Source: Gammaproteobacteria bacterium
Lineage (GTDB): Bacteria > Pseudomonadota > Gammaproteobacteria > Pseudomonadales > Pseudohongiellaceae
Reading direction: 5' to 3'
DNA: 64,000 bases
Assembly: GCA_008081045.1 (NCBI GenBank)
Contig: VMDC01000016.1
Location: 1-64,000 of the forward strand
Shown here one piece after another: positions 12,994-23,081 of this stretch. Under the pieces are notes generated by a model, which was not told the origin of the DNA, ran no database searches, and saw only the letters and a program-made list of their open reading frames with translations. Positions within the stretch are counted from its first letter, which is position 1. Each line of letters starts with the position of its first letter. A program made the position numbers and the translations under genes.

Positions 12994-14670
12994 ATGGATT
13001 TCACGCGCTTTTCACTTTACTCAGCCCTCGCAATCGTCACCTACCTGATGCTGCTTGCGTGGCAGGAAGACTATCCGCCGACTATTGAGGGCGCTGACTC
13101 CGTCGTGGTCCTCACGCCAGACACGGCCGCTGACGCAGACAGACCGGTAGATTTACCCAGTTCCCTGCCAGCCACCGCGCCAAGCACGGCTGACACCACC
13201 ACCAGTGGCAATGTGCCAAGCATTGCTACCGGTGAAACCGTACGCGTCATTACCGACACCCTGGAGCTCAGTATCAGCTTGGATGGGGGAGATATTACCA
13301 GCCTCGCGCTTCCCCAGTTTCTCAAACAGCTAGATGTTCCAAGTGACCCCTTTGATCTACTTCAGACCCAGCCGGGCCGTAGTTACGTGGCACAGAGCGG
13401 GTTGATCGGACCAGACGGGATCGACAGCGGCGGCAGAGCAAGTTACCGAAGTCGGCTATCCAGTTACGTGATGCAGGAAACCGACGAACAACTCACAGTG
13501 GATCTGGTGAGCGAAACCGATGAGGTCACCGTGACCAAACGATATCGGTTTACGCGCGGTAGTTACCTGATTGAGGTCAGCTTTCTTATTTCAAACCAGA
13601 GTACCGATCGTTTTCAGGCCAATGCTTTTGGGCAGATTAAACGGGACGTTTTTGACGACCCCAGCGCCGTAGGTGGGTTTGGTCGCACTTATCTCGGCTT
13701 TGTCACCACCTCAGAAGATGACCCCTACATACGAATCGATTTTGATGAGGTGGATGATGGCACTGAAGCATTTGACACCCAAGGTGGCTGGGTCGGATTC
13801 AGTCAGCATTATTTCATTTCTGCCTGGATTCCCGAGGCTGGCCAGACCAATCGGTACACCACAAGGAAAAATGATGTGGGCCAGTATTTCGGGGAGTTCA
13901 CAGGCAGTGCGATCGTCGTTGCGCCCGGGGAGACGGCCGAATACCGAATGGGGTTTTACGCCGGCCCGAAAGACCAGTACGTCCTCGCTGAAATCTCGCC
14001 CAATCTGGACCTGACTATTGATTACGGGTTTTTGTGGTTCCTTGCTGCCCCGATCTACTGGCTGCTGCGTCAGATCGATTCCTTTATCAATAATTATGGC
14101 TTCTCGATCATCGCGCTGACGCTGGTGGTCAAAGCTCTGTTCTACAAATTGACGGAAACCCAATACCGGTCAATGGCCGGGATGCGCCGCGTGATGCCTA
14201 AAATGGAGTCGCTGAAAGAAACCTATGGCGATGACAGAATGAAGCTGCAGCAGGCCACCATGGAGCTTTATAAGAAAGAGAAGATCAATCCGTTTGGTGG
14301 GTGCTTGCCGATGCTGGTTCAGATGCCGGTTTTTATAGCGCTCTACTGGGTCTTGCTGGAAAGCGTGGAACTCCGTCACGCGGCTTTCGGATTGTGGCTG
14401 CAGGATCTTTCCGTGCGGGATCCCTACTTTATCCTGCCTCTGCTGATGGCGGCGACCATGTACCTGCAAACAAGCCTCAGTCCGACACCGGCCGATCCTA
14501 TACAGGCCAGAGTCATGAAAATCATGCCCGTCATGATGGGAGTATTGTTTCTCTGGTTCCCGGCAGGTCTTGTACTCTACTGGTTAACAAACGGACTGCT
14601 GGGCATTCTTCAACAGTGGTATATCACCAGAAAACTGGAAGCTGCCCACGACGGCAAAAAGGCGGCTTGA
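12994..14670 (+). CDS. yidC: Membrane protein insertase YidC
   Basis: YidC inserts and folds inner-membrane proteins alone or with SecYEG. The 558 residues show an N-terminal membrane anchor (about 7-23), a large periplasmic beta-supersandwich domain (about 60-340), and the conserved C-terminal insertase domain starting near 350. The conserved arginine lies in the TETQYRSMAGMRRVMPKM region, and a KKEKINPFGGCLPMLVQMP segment follows. The low-complexity Asp/Thr/Pro-rich stretch after the first anchor is a linker. It also matures Fo subunits encoded downstream. Confidence 0.98.
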   Translation: MDFTRFSLYSALAIVTYLMLLAWQEDYPPTIEGADSVVVLTPDTAADADRPVDLPSSLPATAPSTADTTTSGNVPSIATGETVRVITDTLELSISLDGGDITSLALPQFLKQLDVPSDPFDLLQTQPGRSYVAQSGLIGPDGIDSGGRASYRSRLSSYVMQETDEQLTVDLVSETDEVTVTKRYRFTRGSYLIEVSFLISNQSTDRFQANAFGQIKRDVFDDPSAVGGFGRTYLGFVTTSEDDPYIRIDFDEVDDGTEAFDTQGGWVGFSQHYFISAWIPEAGQTNRYTTRKNDVGQYFGEFTGSAIVVAPGETAEYRMGFYAGPKDQYVLAEISPNLDLTIDYGFLWFLAAPIYWLLRQIDSFINNYGFSIIALTLVVKALFYKLTETQYRSMAGMRRVMPKMESLKETYGDDRMKLQQATMELYKKEKINPFGGCLPMLVQMPVFIALYWVLLESVELRHAAFGLWLQDLSVRDPYFILPLLMAATMYLQTSLSPTPADPIQARVMKIMPVMMGVLFLWFPAGLVLYWLTNGLLGILQQWYITRKLEAAHDGKKAA

Positions 14671-14740
14671 GGGGCAATCCCGAGCACTGACGCTGGTAGT
14701 CAGCCGGCATCCTTTGCCAGTAAACGCCTGAACAGATCGC

Positions 14741-16171
14741 ATGATTAAAGAGGACGCAGACACTATTTGTGCCATTGCCACTGCCACAGGGCGTGGCGGC
14801 ATCGGTATCGTCCGGCTGTCCGGGCCCGAAGCACTGGCCATCGGACAACGGATTACCGGACTTACCTTACAACCCAGGCTGGCCACCTTTGTTGACATGA
14901 TGAACAGCAACTGCGAGCTGATCGACAGCGGCATCGCGCTTTTCTTCAAGGCGCCCCACTCCTTCACGGGTGAAAATGTTGTGGAACTTCAGGGTCACGG
15001 CGGTCCGCAAGTGCTTCAGTCCCTGCTTGAACAGTGTATTGCCCGGGGCGCCAGATTGGCGGCACCGGGGGAGTTTACTGAACGAGCGTTCCTGAATGGT
15101 AAGATCGATCTCCTGCAGGCTGAAGCCATCGCTGATCTCATAGATGCAAGCTCAGCCCAGGCGGCCCGGTCAGCCATGAGAACGCTTAAAGGCGTTTTTT
15201 CGGAAAAAATCCACCAGCTGGTTGAAGACATCACCAGAATCCGGGTCAATGTTGAAGCCGCCATCGATTTCACTGATGAAGACATCGATATCATGACAGA
15301 CACTGGGGTGGCCGAGGCGATGGAGACCGCCAGTCAGCGTCTTACCGATGTGTTTGAGGCGGCCCATCAGGGACTGGTAGTCAAAGACGGGATTACCGTG
15401 GTTCTTGTCGGCGCACCCAATGCCGGCAAGTCGAGTCTGTTGAACGCGCTGGCCGGTACCGACACTGCCATCGTGACAGACATTCCCGGTACTACTCGGG
15501 ATGTCATTCGTCAGGAAATCAACCTTAATGGTCTGCCCGTCCATATCATCGACACCGCCGGCATGCGTGACAGCACGGATGTTGTTGAGCGGGAAGGCGT
15601 CAAAAGAGCTGTCTCTGCACTCGATGAAGCGGATCTTATCCTGCTGGTGGCGGACAGCGCTGTGTATTCTGATCAGGAGCCCGGCCCAGTTTTACAAACG
15701 CTTTTTGCCGGAAAGTATGGTGAAACAGCCATTGACGCGGCAAACCATTTAACCGAGCTTGCCCAGCTGCTTAACCGGGTCTGCGTGGTATACAACAAGA
15801 TCGATTTGACTGAGTGCCATGAGCCGGGTGTTTCATCCACACACTACCAAGACCATGTGCTCAAGTTATTCCGACTGTCAGCCAAAACGTGCGCAGGTCT
15901 TGATGATCTGAGGGATCACCTCACCGAGCTGGCCGGGTACCAGAGCTCGGGAGAGGGGAATTTCAGCGCCAGGGAACGACACCTTACAGCCTTGTCGAAT
16001 GCTCAGGAATCCCTTGAAAGCGCGGTTTCAGGGGTTTGTGAGCGCTTACCTCTTGAGCTCGTTGCAGAAGATCTACGTCGGGTTCAGACCTTTCTCGGTG
16101 CGATTACCGGCGAAGTGAGCAGCGATGATCTTCTTGGAGAGATCTTCTCAAATTTCTGCATAGGTAAGTAA
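14741..16171 (+). CDS. mnmE: tRNA modification GTPase MnmE
   Basis: MnmE, with MnmG, installs the 5-carboxymethylaminomethyl (or aminomethyl) group on wobble U34 of certain tRNAs. The 476-residue protein has the folate-binding N-domain, the helical domain, and an inserted GTPase with G1 GAPNAGKSS (about 225-233), G2 GTTRDV, G3 DTAGMRD and G4 NKID. It ends in the catalytically essential FCIGK C-terminus, so it is full length. mnmG follows after an unusually long 431-base gap. Confidence 0.98.
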   Translation: MIKEDADTICAIATATGRGGIGIVRLSGPEALAIGQRITGLTLQPRLATFVDMMNSNCELIDSGIALFFKAPHSFTGENVVELQGHGGPQVLQSLLEQCIARGARLAAPGEFTERAFLNGKIDLLQAEAIADLIDASSAQAARSAMRTLKGVFSEKIHQLVEDITRIRVNVEAAIDFTDEDIDIMTDTGVAEAMETASQRLTDVFEAAHQGLVVKDGITVVLVGAPNAGKSSLLNALAGTDTAIVTDIPGTTRDVIRQEINLNGLPVHIIDTAGMRDSTDVVEREGVKRAVSALDEADLILLVADSAVYSDQEPGPVLQTLFAGKYGETAIDAANHLTELAQLLNRVCVVYNKIDLTECHEPGVSSTHYQDHVLKLFRLSAKTCAGLDDLRDHLTELAGYQSSGEGNFSARERHLTALSNAQESLESAVSGVCERLPLELVAEDLRRVQTFLGAITGEVSSDDLLGEIFSNFCIGK

Positions 16172-16608
16172 CCTCGCCAAGACCTCTGACCCGGCAGGGT
16201 CAGTCGAGACACCGTGTCAGCTTCCTGTGCAAAACCCTGTTCAGCGTTGGGTACGTCTTGTGGGTGAATCACCGGTTCACGGCTGAACACCCTGGGGCGT
16301 CCAAACACCCACAATCGGTGCATAAGGTATACCGTTTTAATACCGCGGTTTCACACCCACTTGTCAAAGGGTTAAGAATCTGAAATATATAAGGTTTTTT
16401 AGGCTTTCAACAGATATTCTGTCCCCCTATAACAACAGTATCAATACCTTCTTCTATCTATACTTTATAACTATATATATTTATCAATCAGATAATTAAC
16501 GGCTCAGAGAAATCAGCGCTGAACAGCCTTACCGCACTGACAGGCCTGTCAATTACGCGAGATCGCTATATACTTCACCCCCCTGAAAATCAGCAGATAA
16601 ACGTGACT
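16172..16608. other. Long AT-rich intergenic region upstream of mnmG
   Basis: No gene of plausible length lies here. The first half (to about 16330) has ordinary composition and contains short inverted repeats such as GTTCAGC / GCTGAAC. From about 16375 to 16500 the sequence is strikingly AT-rich with several TATATA-like runs. E. coli oriC sits immediately upstream of mnmG (gidA), but no TTATNCACA box is seen here. The segment may hold the mnmG promoter or a vestigial or accessory origin element. Confidence 0.6.
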
Positions 16609-18534
16609 ATGCGCTACGGATTGGAATACGACGTCATCGTGGTGGGCGGTGGGCATGCCGGTACCGAAGCGGCTCTTGCCTCTGCTCGTACTGGGGCCAA
16701 TACGCTGCTGGTAACCCACAGTATTGAAACGCTGGGTCAGATGTCCTGCAACCCGGCGATAGGCGGCATAGGCAAGAGCCATCTTGTCAAAGAGATTGAT
16801 GCGCTCGGAGGTGCAATGGCGCGGGCGACGGACCGAGCCGGCATCCAGTTCCGGGTTCTCAATGCCAGCAAAGGGCCTGCCGTTCGAGCCACCCGCGCTC
16901 AGGCAGATCGTGTGCTCTACAAAGCGGCCATTCGGGAAATACTCGAGGGGCAGGAGAACCTGTCAATCTTTCAGTCTGCTGTTGATGATCTTTTGCTGTC
17001 CGACGGGGTGGTCGGTGGCGTGCGAACTCAGATGGGACTGGAGATTGTCAGCAAGAAAGTTGTCCTCACCACTGGCACCTTTCTGGGCGGCAAAATTCAC
17101 ATCGGTCTGGAGCAAAGCAGCGGCGGTAGAGCGGGTGATCCACCCTCTGTTGCGCTGGCAGAGCGTCTTCGGCAGCTCCCTTTCAGGGTAGAGCGCCTGA
17201 AAACCGGCACGCCGCCGAGAATTGATTCCAGGAGTGTGGATTTTTCCGTCATGGAAATTCAACATGGCGACAGTCCGACGCCGGTTATGTCATTTCTGGG
17301 GAGACAGGCAGAACATCCGCAGCAGATCCCCTGCTACATCACCAGCACCAATGCTGCCTGTCATGAAATCATCCGCAGCGGACTCGACCGCTCGCCGATG
17401 TATACGGGAGTGATTGAAGGAACCGGACCTCGCTACTGTCCCTCGATTGAAGACAAGGTGATGCGATTCGCTGACAAGGACAGCCACCAGATTTTTGTTG
17501 AGCCGGAGGGGCTGAAAACCAACGAACTGTATCCCAACGGGATCTCAACCAGTCTGCCTTTCGATGTGCAGATTGAAATGGTCCGGCAGATCAGGGGATT
17601 TGAAAAAGCACATATCACGCGCCCCGGCTATGCCATTGAATATGATTTTTTTGATCCCAGAGATTTGAATTATTCCCTTGAGACGCGTTTTGTGGAAGGA
17701 CTCTACTTTGCCGGCCAGATCAATGGCACAACCGGATATGAGGAAGCCGCTGCGCAGGGTCTGCTGGCCGGACTGAATGCCGCGCTCGCGGTGCAGGGGA
17801 AGGCATCTTGGTGCCCCCGCAGAGACCAGGCCTACCTCGGTGTTTTAATTGATGACCTCATCACCCTGGGGACCAACGAGCCGTACCGCATGTTCACCAG
17901 TCGGGCAGAATACCGACTGACACTGAGGGAAGACAATGCCGACTCCCGACTTACCCCCACAGGCAGGGAGCTCGGTCTGGTTGATGCTGAGCGCTGGGCG
18001 TTTTATCAGCAAAAAGCCAGTGCGGTTGCTGCTGAACTTGATTATCTGAATGAAAATATCATTCACAAGGACTCCAGCGCCGCGGCTAAGCTGAATGCTT
18101 TTCTGGAGAAGCCTATTGCTCGTGAATACCGACTGTCTGAATTGCTTGCGAGACCTCAGTTGAACTATGACACCCTGCTCGAAATTCTCGGGAGCCCAGT
18201 GGCCGGATCAGACTCAGACGCAGACAGCCCGGAACGCCGGATAGCGGAACAGGCTCGTCTTCAGGCTGAGATAAAGATCAAATACCAGGGGTATATTGAC
18301 CGGCAGTCTGAGGAAATCTCCAGACTGAAAAGACAGGAAAACACGACCATTCCCGCTGATTTTGACTACTCATCAGTTCAGGGACTCTCCACAGAACTGA
18401 AGCAGAAACTGGAAGCGGCGAGGCCGGACAATATTGGCAGGGCGTCCCGCTTACCGGGTATGACGCCGGCTGCGATTTCTCTGTTGCTGGTCTATCTCAA
18501 GAAATACGGTGCGACGACTCGAAAAGCGAGCTAG
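16609..18534 (+). CDS. mnmG: tRNA uridine 5-carboxymethylaminomethyl modification enzyme MnmG (GidA)
   Basis: MnmG is the FAD-dependent partner of MnmE in wobble-uridine modification. The FAD-binding Rossmann motif is [19 protein letters not shown] near the N-terminus, followed by the signature [22 protein letters not shown]. The C-terminal helical domain ends at about residue 641. I chose the ATG at 16609 because MRYGLEYDV aligns residue for residue with the family start. An in-frame GTG lies 6 bases upstream at 16603. Confidence 0.97.
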   Translation: MRYGLEYDVIVVGGGHAGTEAALASARTGANTLLVTHSIETLGQMSCNPAIGGIGKSHLVKEIDALGGAMARATDRAGIQFRVLNASKGPAVRATRAQADRVLYKAAIREILEGQENLSIFQSAVDDLLLSDGVVGGVRTQMGLEIVSKKVVLTTGTFLGGKIHIGLEQSSGGRAGDPPSVALAERLRQLPFRVERLKTGTPPRIDSRSVDFSVMEIQHGDSPTPVMSFLGRQAEHPQQIPCYITSTNAACHEIIRSGLDRSPMYTGVIEGTGPRYCPSIEDKVMRFADKDSHQIFVEPEGLKTNELYPNGISTSLPFDVQIEMVRQIRGFEKAHITRPGYAIEYDFFDPRDLNYSLETRFVEGLYFAGQINGTTGYEEAAAQGLLAGLNAALAVQGKASWCPRRDQAYLGVLIDDLITLGTNEPYRMFTSRAEYRLTLREDNADSRLTPTGRELGLVDAERWAFYQQKASAVAAELDYLNENIIHKDSSAAAKLNAFLEKPIAREYRLSELLARPQLNYDTLLEILGSPVAGSDSDADSPERRIAEQARLQAEIKIKYQGYIDRQSEEISRLKRQENTTIPADFDYSSVQGLSTELKQKLEAARPDNIGRASRLPGMTPAAISLLLVYLKKYGATTRKAS

Positions 18535-18596
18535 GCCTTTGTCGCCACCTGCCCGCAGCACACCATCACGTCAACCCGGACGGTTATCGGTGCTTT

Positions 18597-19259
18597 ATGT
18601 TATTGCATGATCGATTGTCAGACGGGTTAAAGCAGATCGGATTGCCTGTTACCGCCCGGCAAAGTAAACAGCTCGAAACCTACCTGGGTCTGATTCAGAA
18701 ATGGAATCAGACCTACAATCTTGTGGCTGATTGCAGGGCTGAGCCGCTACTGATCAGGCATCTGTTTGATTGTTTGTCGGCTCTGCCGCTTGTCGCAATC
18801 CCTCCCGGTGCGCACGTGCTGGATGTCGGCTCGGGTGCAGGCCTGCCGGGAGTACCCTGGGCAATTTTTCATCCAGAGTCATCATTCACTTTGCTTGACA
18901 GCAACGGCAAGAAAACGCGGTTTCTGTTTCAGGTGAAAGTGGCGCTTAACCTGGAAAATGTCCGCATCGAGCACAGCCGGCTGGAACATTATCAACCCGT
19001 TGCACCTCTGGATATCGTGACTTGCCGCGCTTTTGCATCCTTGCGGGATTTGACCGAAAAGCTGGGCGTTCTCATGCAGGGTCACACCCGGTTGTGCGCC
19101 CTGAAAGGCCAGCTGGCCAGCGCCGAGGTTGCAGATCTGCCTCCTGGCTTTGAAGCACTGGCGCTGCAAAAAATTTCGGTGCCATTTCTCAACGAGCAGC
19201 GACATCTGGCAACCGTCGTAAAAAGCCCAGCAGAGAAGGAAGTTATCAATAAGATTTAG
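18597..19259 (+). CDS. rsmG: 16S rRNA (guanine527-N7)-methyltransferase RsmG
   Basis: RsmG methylates G527 of 16S rRNA. The 220-residue protein has the SAM-binding motif LDVGSGAGLPGVPWAIF (about residues 77-93) and the family segment KWNQTYNLVAD near residue 37. Its place between mnmG and parA is the standard gammaproteobacterial order, and the run mnmG-rsmG-parA-parB reads as one transcriptional direction. Confidence 0.96.
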   Translation: MLLHDRLSDGLKQIGLPVTARQSKQLETYLGLIQKWNQTYNLVADCRAEPLLIRHLFDCLSALPLVAIPPGAHVLDVGSGAGLPGVPWAIFHPESSFTLLDSNGKKTRFLFQVKVALNLENVRIEHSRLEHYQPVAPLDIVTCRAFASLRDLTEKLGVLMQGHTRLCALKGQLASAEVADLPPGFEALALQKISVPFLNEQRHLATVVKSPAEKEVINKI

Positions 19260-19332
19260 CACACAGGGCGACCTCATTAGGGTAAACTGTTCGGGTCGTC
19301 GAAGCGCGCGATAAGAACATAAAGGACAGGGA

Positions 19333-20124
19333 GTGACTGTGAGCAAAGTACTGGCCATTGCCAATCAGAAAGGCGGCGTGGGGAAAACCACTACCTCAGT
19401 GAATCTGGCGGCCTCACTCAGCGTGACACGAAACCGGGTTCTGCTGATTGATATGGACCCCCAGGGCAATGCCACGATGGGTTCGGGGATAAACAAGAAC
19501 GGGCTCGAGTATTCAATCTACGACCTGTTAACTGATCAGGCAGACTTTGCCAGCGTGGTAGCACGACCAGAAGACGGAGAGTACGATCTGCTTCCTGCAA
19601 ACGGCGACCTGGTGGCAGCGGAAGTCGAGTTGATTTCCCTTGAGAACCGGGAGCTTCGGTTACGGAATATCATCGAAGCAAACCGGGAACGTTATGACTT
19701 TATCGTCATCGACTGTCCGCCGGCGCTCAACATGCTGACGATCAATTCTCTGGTGGCTGCTGATGGTGTGGTCATCCCGATGCAGTGCGAGTATTACGCA
19801 CTGGAGGGGTTGTCGGCGCTGATGGATACCATTCGCGCGATTCAGGACCGGATCAACCCGACACTGAAAATAGAAGGCATACTCCGCACGATGTATGACC
19901 CGCGCAATAAACTGACAAGCGAAGTTAACGGCCAACTGTTTAACTATTTCGGCGATGCGGTCTACCGAACCGTCGTGCCGCGAAATATCCGACTCGCCGA
20001 GGCGCCGAGCTACGGCAAGCCTGTCATTAAATACGACCGTAAATCTCGGGGAGCCATCGCCTATCTGGCTCTGGCTGGAGAAATGTTGCGCCGCCATGAC
20101 GAGTCGGCCCGGGTGATTCAATAA
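19333..20124 (+). CDS. parA: Chromosome-partitioning ATPase ParA (Soj)
   Basis: ParA is the nucleoid-bound Walker-type ATPase that, with ParB-parS, moves replicated origins apart. The deviant Walker A motif reads KGGVGKTT (about residues 14-21), and the Walker B-like segment is FIVIDCPPAL. The length is 263 residues. The GTG start at 19333 is preceded by AAGGA at six bases, a good ribosome-binding site; another GTG is two codons later. The cognate parS sites are in recF, about 11 kb away across oriC. Confidence 0.97.
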   Translation: MTVSKVLAIANQKGGVGKTTTSVNLAASLSVTRNRVLLIDMDPQGNATMGSGINKNGLEYSIYDLLTDQADFASVVARPEDGEYDLLPANGDLVAAEVELISLENRELRLRNIIEANRERYDFIVIDCPPALNMLTINSLVAADGVVIPMQCEYYALEGLSALMDTIRAIQDRINPTLKIEGILRTMYDPRNKLTSEVNGQLFNYFGDAVYRTVVPRNIRLAEAPSYGKPVIKYDRKSRGAIAYLALAGEMLRRHDESARVIQ

Positions 20125-20202
20125 GCGTGACCTTCTTGATGTTAATTAGTAAATACTCACTAACTTTATACATCAGGAATTCCCAACTGGGCTAACCACA
20201 TA

Positions 20203-21123
20203 ATGAACGATAAGAAGAAACTCGGCAAAGGGCTCGATGCGCTACTTTCCTCCGGAAGTTCGCAGACGATGGCGAGCCTGCTCGGCGGGCGTCCGCGTGA
20301 CACGGAGCCGTCGCAGACCCGAGTCGACAGTCCGACACCTGACCGGGATGGGGATCTTAAGAACATACCCGTAGATCTCATTCAGCGCGGGAAGTATCAG
20401 CCGCGAACCGACATGCATGAGGAAGCCCTCGAAGAATTGTCTGCGTCGATCAAGAATCAGGGCGTCATGCAGCCAATCGTTGTCAGGCCAATTTCCTCAG
20501 ATAAGTACGAAATTATTGCCGGTGAACGGCGCTGGCGAGCCACGCAGATGGCGGGCCTGGACACCATACCCGCAATTGTTAAACCGGTGGGTGATGAAGC
20601 CGCCATTGCCATGGCGCTGATTGAGAACATTCAGCGGGAAAATCTCAACCCGATTGAAGAGGCCATGGCCCTCAAGCGTCTGCAGGATGAGTTTGAACTC
20701 ACTCAGCAGGAAGTCGCCGACGCTGTGGGCAAATCCCGTGTGACGGTGACCAATCTGATGCGTCTGATTGGCCTGCACATTGATGTCAGAAGGATGCTGG
20801 AACACGGGGACCTCGAGATGGGGCATGCCAGAGCGCTGCTGGCGCTGCCCGATGAACAGCAAACCAGTGCTGCGCGAGTGGTCTCGGGCAAGGGGCTTTC
20901 AGTGCGTCAGACGGAAGCTTTGGTCAGGCGGCTCACTTCCGAGTCGGGCGCGGTCAAGAGCAAGCAGGCATCTGACCCTGACATCAAGAATCTCGAGGAC
21001 AATCTGGCCGAAAAACTCGGCGCGAAGGTAATGATCCAGCACACCGCCAAAGGCAAGGGCAAGGTCGTGGTGAAGTACAATTCGCTAGACGAACTGGACG
21101 GCATTCTGGCGCACATCAGTTAG
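20203..21123 (+). CDS. parB: Chromosome-partitioning protein ParB (Spo0J)
   Basis: ParB is a CTP-dependent DNA-sliding clamp that loads at parS. The 306-residue protein opens with the conserved KKKLGKGLDALL, which stimulates ParA. It has the CTP-binding GERRWRA motif (near residue 107), the helix-turn-helix that recognises parS (LTQQEVADAVGKSRVTVTNLMR, shown in part), and a C-terminal dimerisation domain. It is separated from parA by 78 AT-rich bases. Confidence 0.97.
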   Translation: MNDKKKLGKGLDALLSSGSSQTMASLLGGRPRDTEPSQTRVDSPTPDRDGDLKNIPVDLIQRGKYQPRTDMHEEALEELSASIKNQGVMQPIVVRPISSDKYEIIAGERRWRATQMAGLDTIPAIVKPVGDEAAIAMALIENIQRENLNPIEEAMALKRLQDEFELTQQEVADAVGKSRVTVTNLMRLIGLHIDVRRMLEHGDLEMGHARALLALPDEQQTSAARVVSGKGLSVRQTEALVRRLTSESGAVKSKQASDPDIKNLEDNLAEKLGAKVMIQHTAKGKGKVVVKYNSLDELDGILAHIS

Positions 21124-21239
21124 GTCTGAATTCCAGCCCAGAACCAATCAGAAATTCTGGTCGAAATGGCGTTGCCAGGTACCGCCATTTGGCAAAAAAA
21201 ACCCTTTATTTTCAGAGTCAAAATGATTCTGATGCAGTG

Positions 21240-21268
21240 TTGCGATACCCCAGCAAAGTCCCTATAAT
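21240..21268 (+). promoter_or_regulatory. Sigma-70 promoter of the ATP synthase operon
   Basis: TTGCGA and a perfect TATAAT are separated by 17 bases. Transcription would start near 21275 and leave an untranslated leader of about 86 bases before atpI. Confidence 0.8.
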
Positions 21269-21321
21269 GCGCGTGCTTTTGGTGACCACCGTAGCAAGAA
21301 AAGTGTCGTGGGGGGCCTTGG

Positions 21322-21350
21322 GACAGACTCAGACATACTGCGAGTCTGTC
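21322..21350 (+). promoter_or_regulatory. Leader hairpin just upstream of atpI
   Basis: GACAGACTC and GAGTCTGTC form a perfect 9-bp stem around an 11-base loop, ending 10 bases before the atpI GTG. The bases between hairpin and start contain no Shine-Dalgarno sequence. The structure could limit atpI translation or stabilise the message; no T-run follows, so it is not a terminator. Confidence 0.6.
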
Positions 21351-21360
21351 TGTCGTAATC

Positions 21361-21765
21361 GTGACAAACTTGAAATCCCCGCCTGTCCATAAAGTGATCA
21401 TTGCCCAGATATCGGCAACCACTTTTATAGCAGTTGTCTCTTTGGTTCTGATCAATGCCTCTACAGCCTTTTCTGTGTTGCTGGGGGGTGGGGTCAGTAG
21501 CGGATCGAACGCTTTTTTTGCAGCGCAGGCGTTTAAGCACCGGGGGGCGAGAAACGCTCAGAAGATTGTTAAGGGATTTCTGGCAGGGGAAATCGGCAAA
21601 TTTTGTATCACCGTTGTGATGTTCGCTTTGAGCTTCTCTTTACTGCCCAACGTGGTTGAAGGCGCCATGATACTGGCGTTTCTGATCGTGCACGTGGTCG
21701 GAGTCGCTGCCGCTGTCAGAATCGATTACACCCCGAACGGGCACAAGAGCACCCCATCACCCTGA
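21361..21765 (+). CDS. atpI: ATP synthase accessory protein AtpI
   Basis: The 134-residue protein has four predicted membrane segments and sits first in the atp operon, as AtpI does. AtpI assists c-ring assembly and is not part of the finished enzyme. Sequence conservation in this family is low, so position and topology are the main support. It starts with GTG and has a poor ribosome-binding site behind a stable hairpin, suggesting low expression relative to the structural subunits. Confidence 0.85.
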   Translation: MTNLKSPPVHKVIIAQISATTFIAVVSLVLINASTAFSVLLGGGVSSGSNAFFAAQAFKHRGARNAQKIVKGFLAGEIGKFCITVVMFALSFSLLPNVVEGAMILAFLIVHVVGVAAAVRIDYTPNGHKSTPSP

Positions 21766-21857
21766 GAGGGTGTGAGACGGCGGGCGACAACGGGAGACAC
21801 TGAGCCACCCGGCGTGCATTTGGCAAATTTGGAATTTGAGAGAGTCAGGAAAACCTC

Positions 21858-22739
21858 ATGGCAGAGTTAGCCGATGCGGCACACGCCGCAGCTGAGCATG
21901 GTGCTGAGACAACTGCTCAGGAATACATTACCCACCACCTCTCCTATCTGACATTCGGCCAGCACCCCGATGGACACTGGGGTTTTGCTCATACGATGGA
22001 AGAAGCCACTGAGATGGGCTTCATGGCGTTTCACGTCGATACCCTATTCTGGTCCCTGTTTCTCGGCGGCGGCGCCCTGCTGTTTTTCCGCTGGATCGGC
22101 AAAAAAGCCACCTCTGACGTCCCCAACGGCGTGCAGAACTTTGTCGAAAGCATATTCGAGTTCGTGGATGAGCGAGTTTCCGAAGGTTTTAATCATAAAA
22201 ACCCGGTTATTGCCCCGCTGGCTCTTACCGTGTTTGTCTGGATTCTGCTGATGAATTTGATGGATCTGGTGCCCGTTGACTGGCTGCCGGAGGTTGCCAT
22301 TTTTATCGGACACTTCTTCGGGCAGGAGCACATGTCGTTTAAGGTGGTGCCGACAACGGACCCGAACATCACCCTGGGCATGTCGTTCAGTATTTTCGCC
22401 CTGATTATTTACTACAGCATCAAAAACAAGGGCGCCTGGGGCTTCTTCAGCGAGTTAGCGTTCCACCCCTTCGGTAAGTGGATGATGCCGTTCAATCTGA
22501 TGATTGAAATACCCACTCTGTTGGCCAAGCCTATTTCTCTTGGCCTCAGACTGTTTGGCAATCTGTATGCCGGCGAGCTTCTGTTTCTGGTGATTTCAGC
22601 ATTGCTGGGACTTTACCAACTGCCGTTCCATTTTGTCTGGGCGGTCTTTCATATCCTTGTGGTTCCTCTGCAGGCGTTTGTGTTCATGATGTTAACCATT
22701 GTTTACCTCAACGCAGCTCATGACGGGGTCCACCACTAA
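21858..22739 (+). CDS. atpB: F1Fo ATP synthase subunit a
   Basis: Subunit a forms the two proton half-channels of Fo next to the c-ring. The 293-residue product has five to six membrane segments. The essential arginine is in ISLGLRLFGNLYAGELL, and the last membrane helix carries the PLQAFVFMMLTIVYL signature. A hydrophilic, alanine- and histidine-rich N-terminus of about 60 residues precedes the first helix. Confidence 0.98.
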   Translation: MAELADAAHAAAEHGAETTAQEYITHHLSYLTFGQHPDGHWGFAHTMEEATEMGFMAFHVDTLFWSLFLGGGALLFFRWIGKKATSDVPNGVQNFVESIFEFVDERVSEGFNHKNPVIAPLALTVFVWILLMNLMDLVPVDWLPEVAIFIGHFFGQEHMSFKVVPTTDPNITLGMSFSIFALIIYYSIKNKGAWGFFSELAFHPFGKWMMPFNLMIEIPTLLAKPISLGLRLFGNLYAGELLFLVISALLGLYQLPFHFVWAVFHILVVPLQAFVFMMLTIVYLNAAHDGVHH

Positions 22740-22752
22740 CTCACTTTGTTAA

Positions 22753-23034
<282 letters not shown>

Positions 23035-23081
23035 GGGCTCTGTCAGAATTTAAACCACACTAACTAGCGGGAGAATTCTCC

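Noticed and set aside
16172-16602. Main oriC upstream of mnmG, as in E. coli
   Set aside because: No TTATNCACA box was found, whereas the dnaA-rpmH interval has a cluster of DnaA boxes next to an AT-rich segment.
21166-21200. Intrinsic terminator after parB
   Set aside because: The short stem AATGGCG / CGCCATT is followed by A residues, not T residues, on the plus strand, and a competing stem TTGCCA / TGGCAA overlaps it.
22030-22045. parS-like GTTTCACGTCGATA in atpB
   Set aside because: Only one half matches; the second half of the palindrome is lost.
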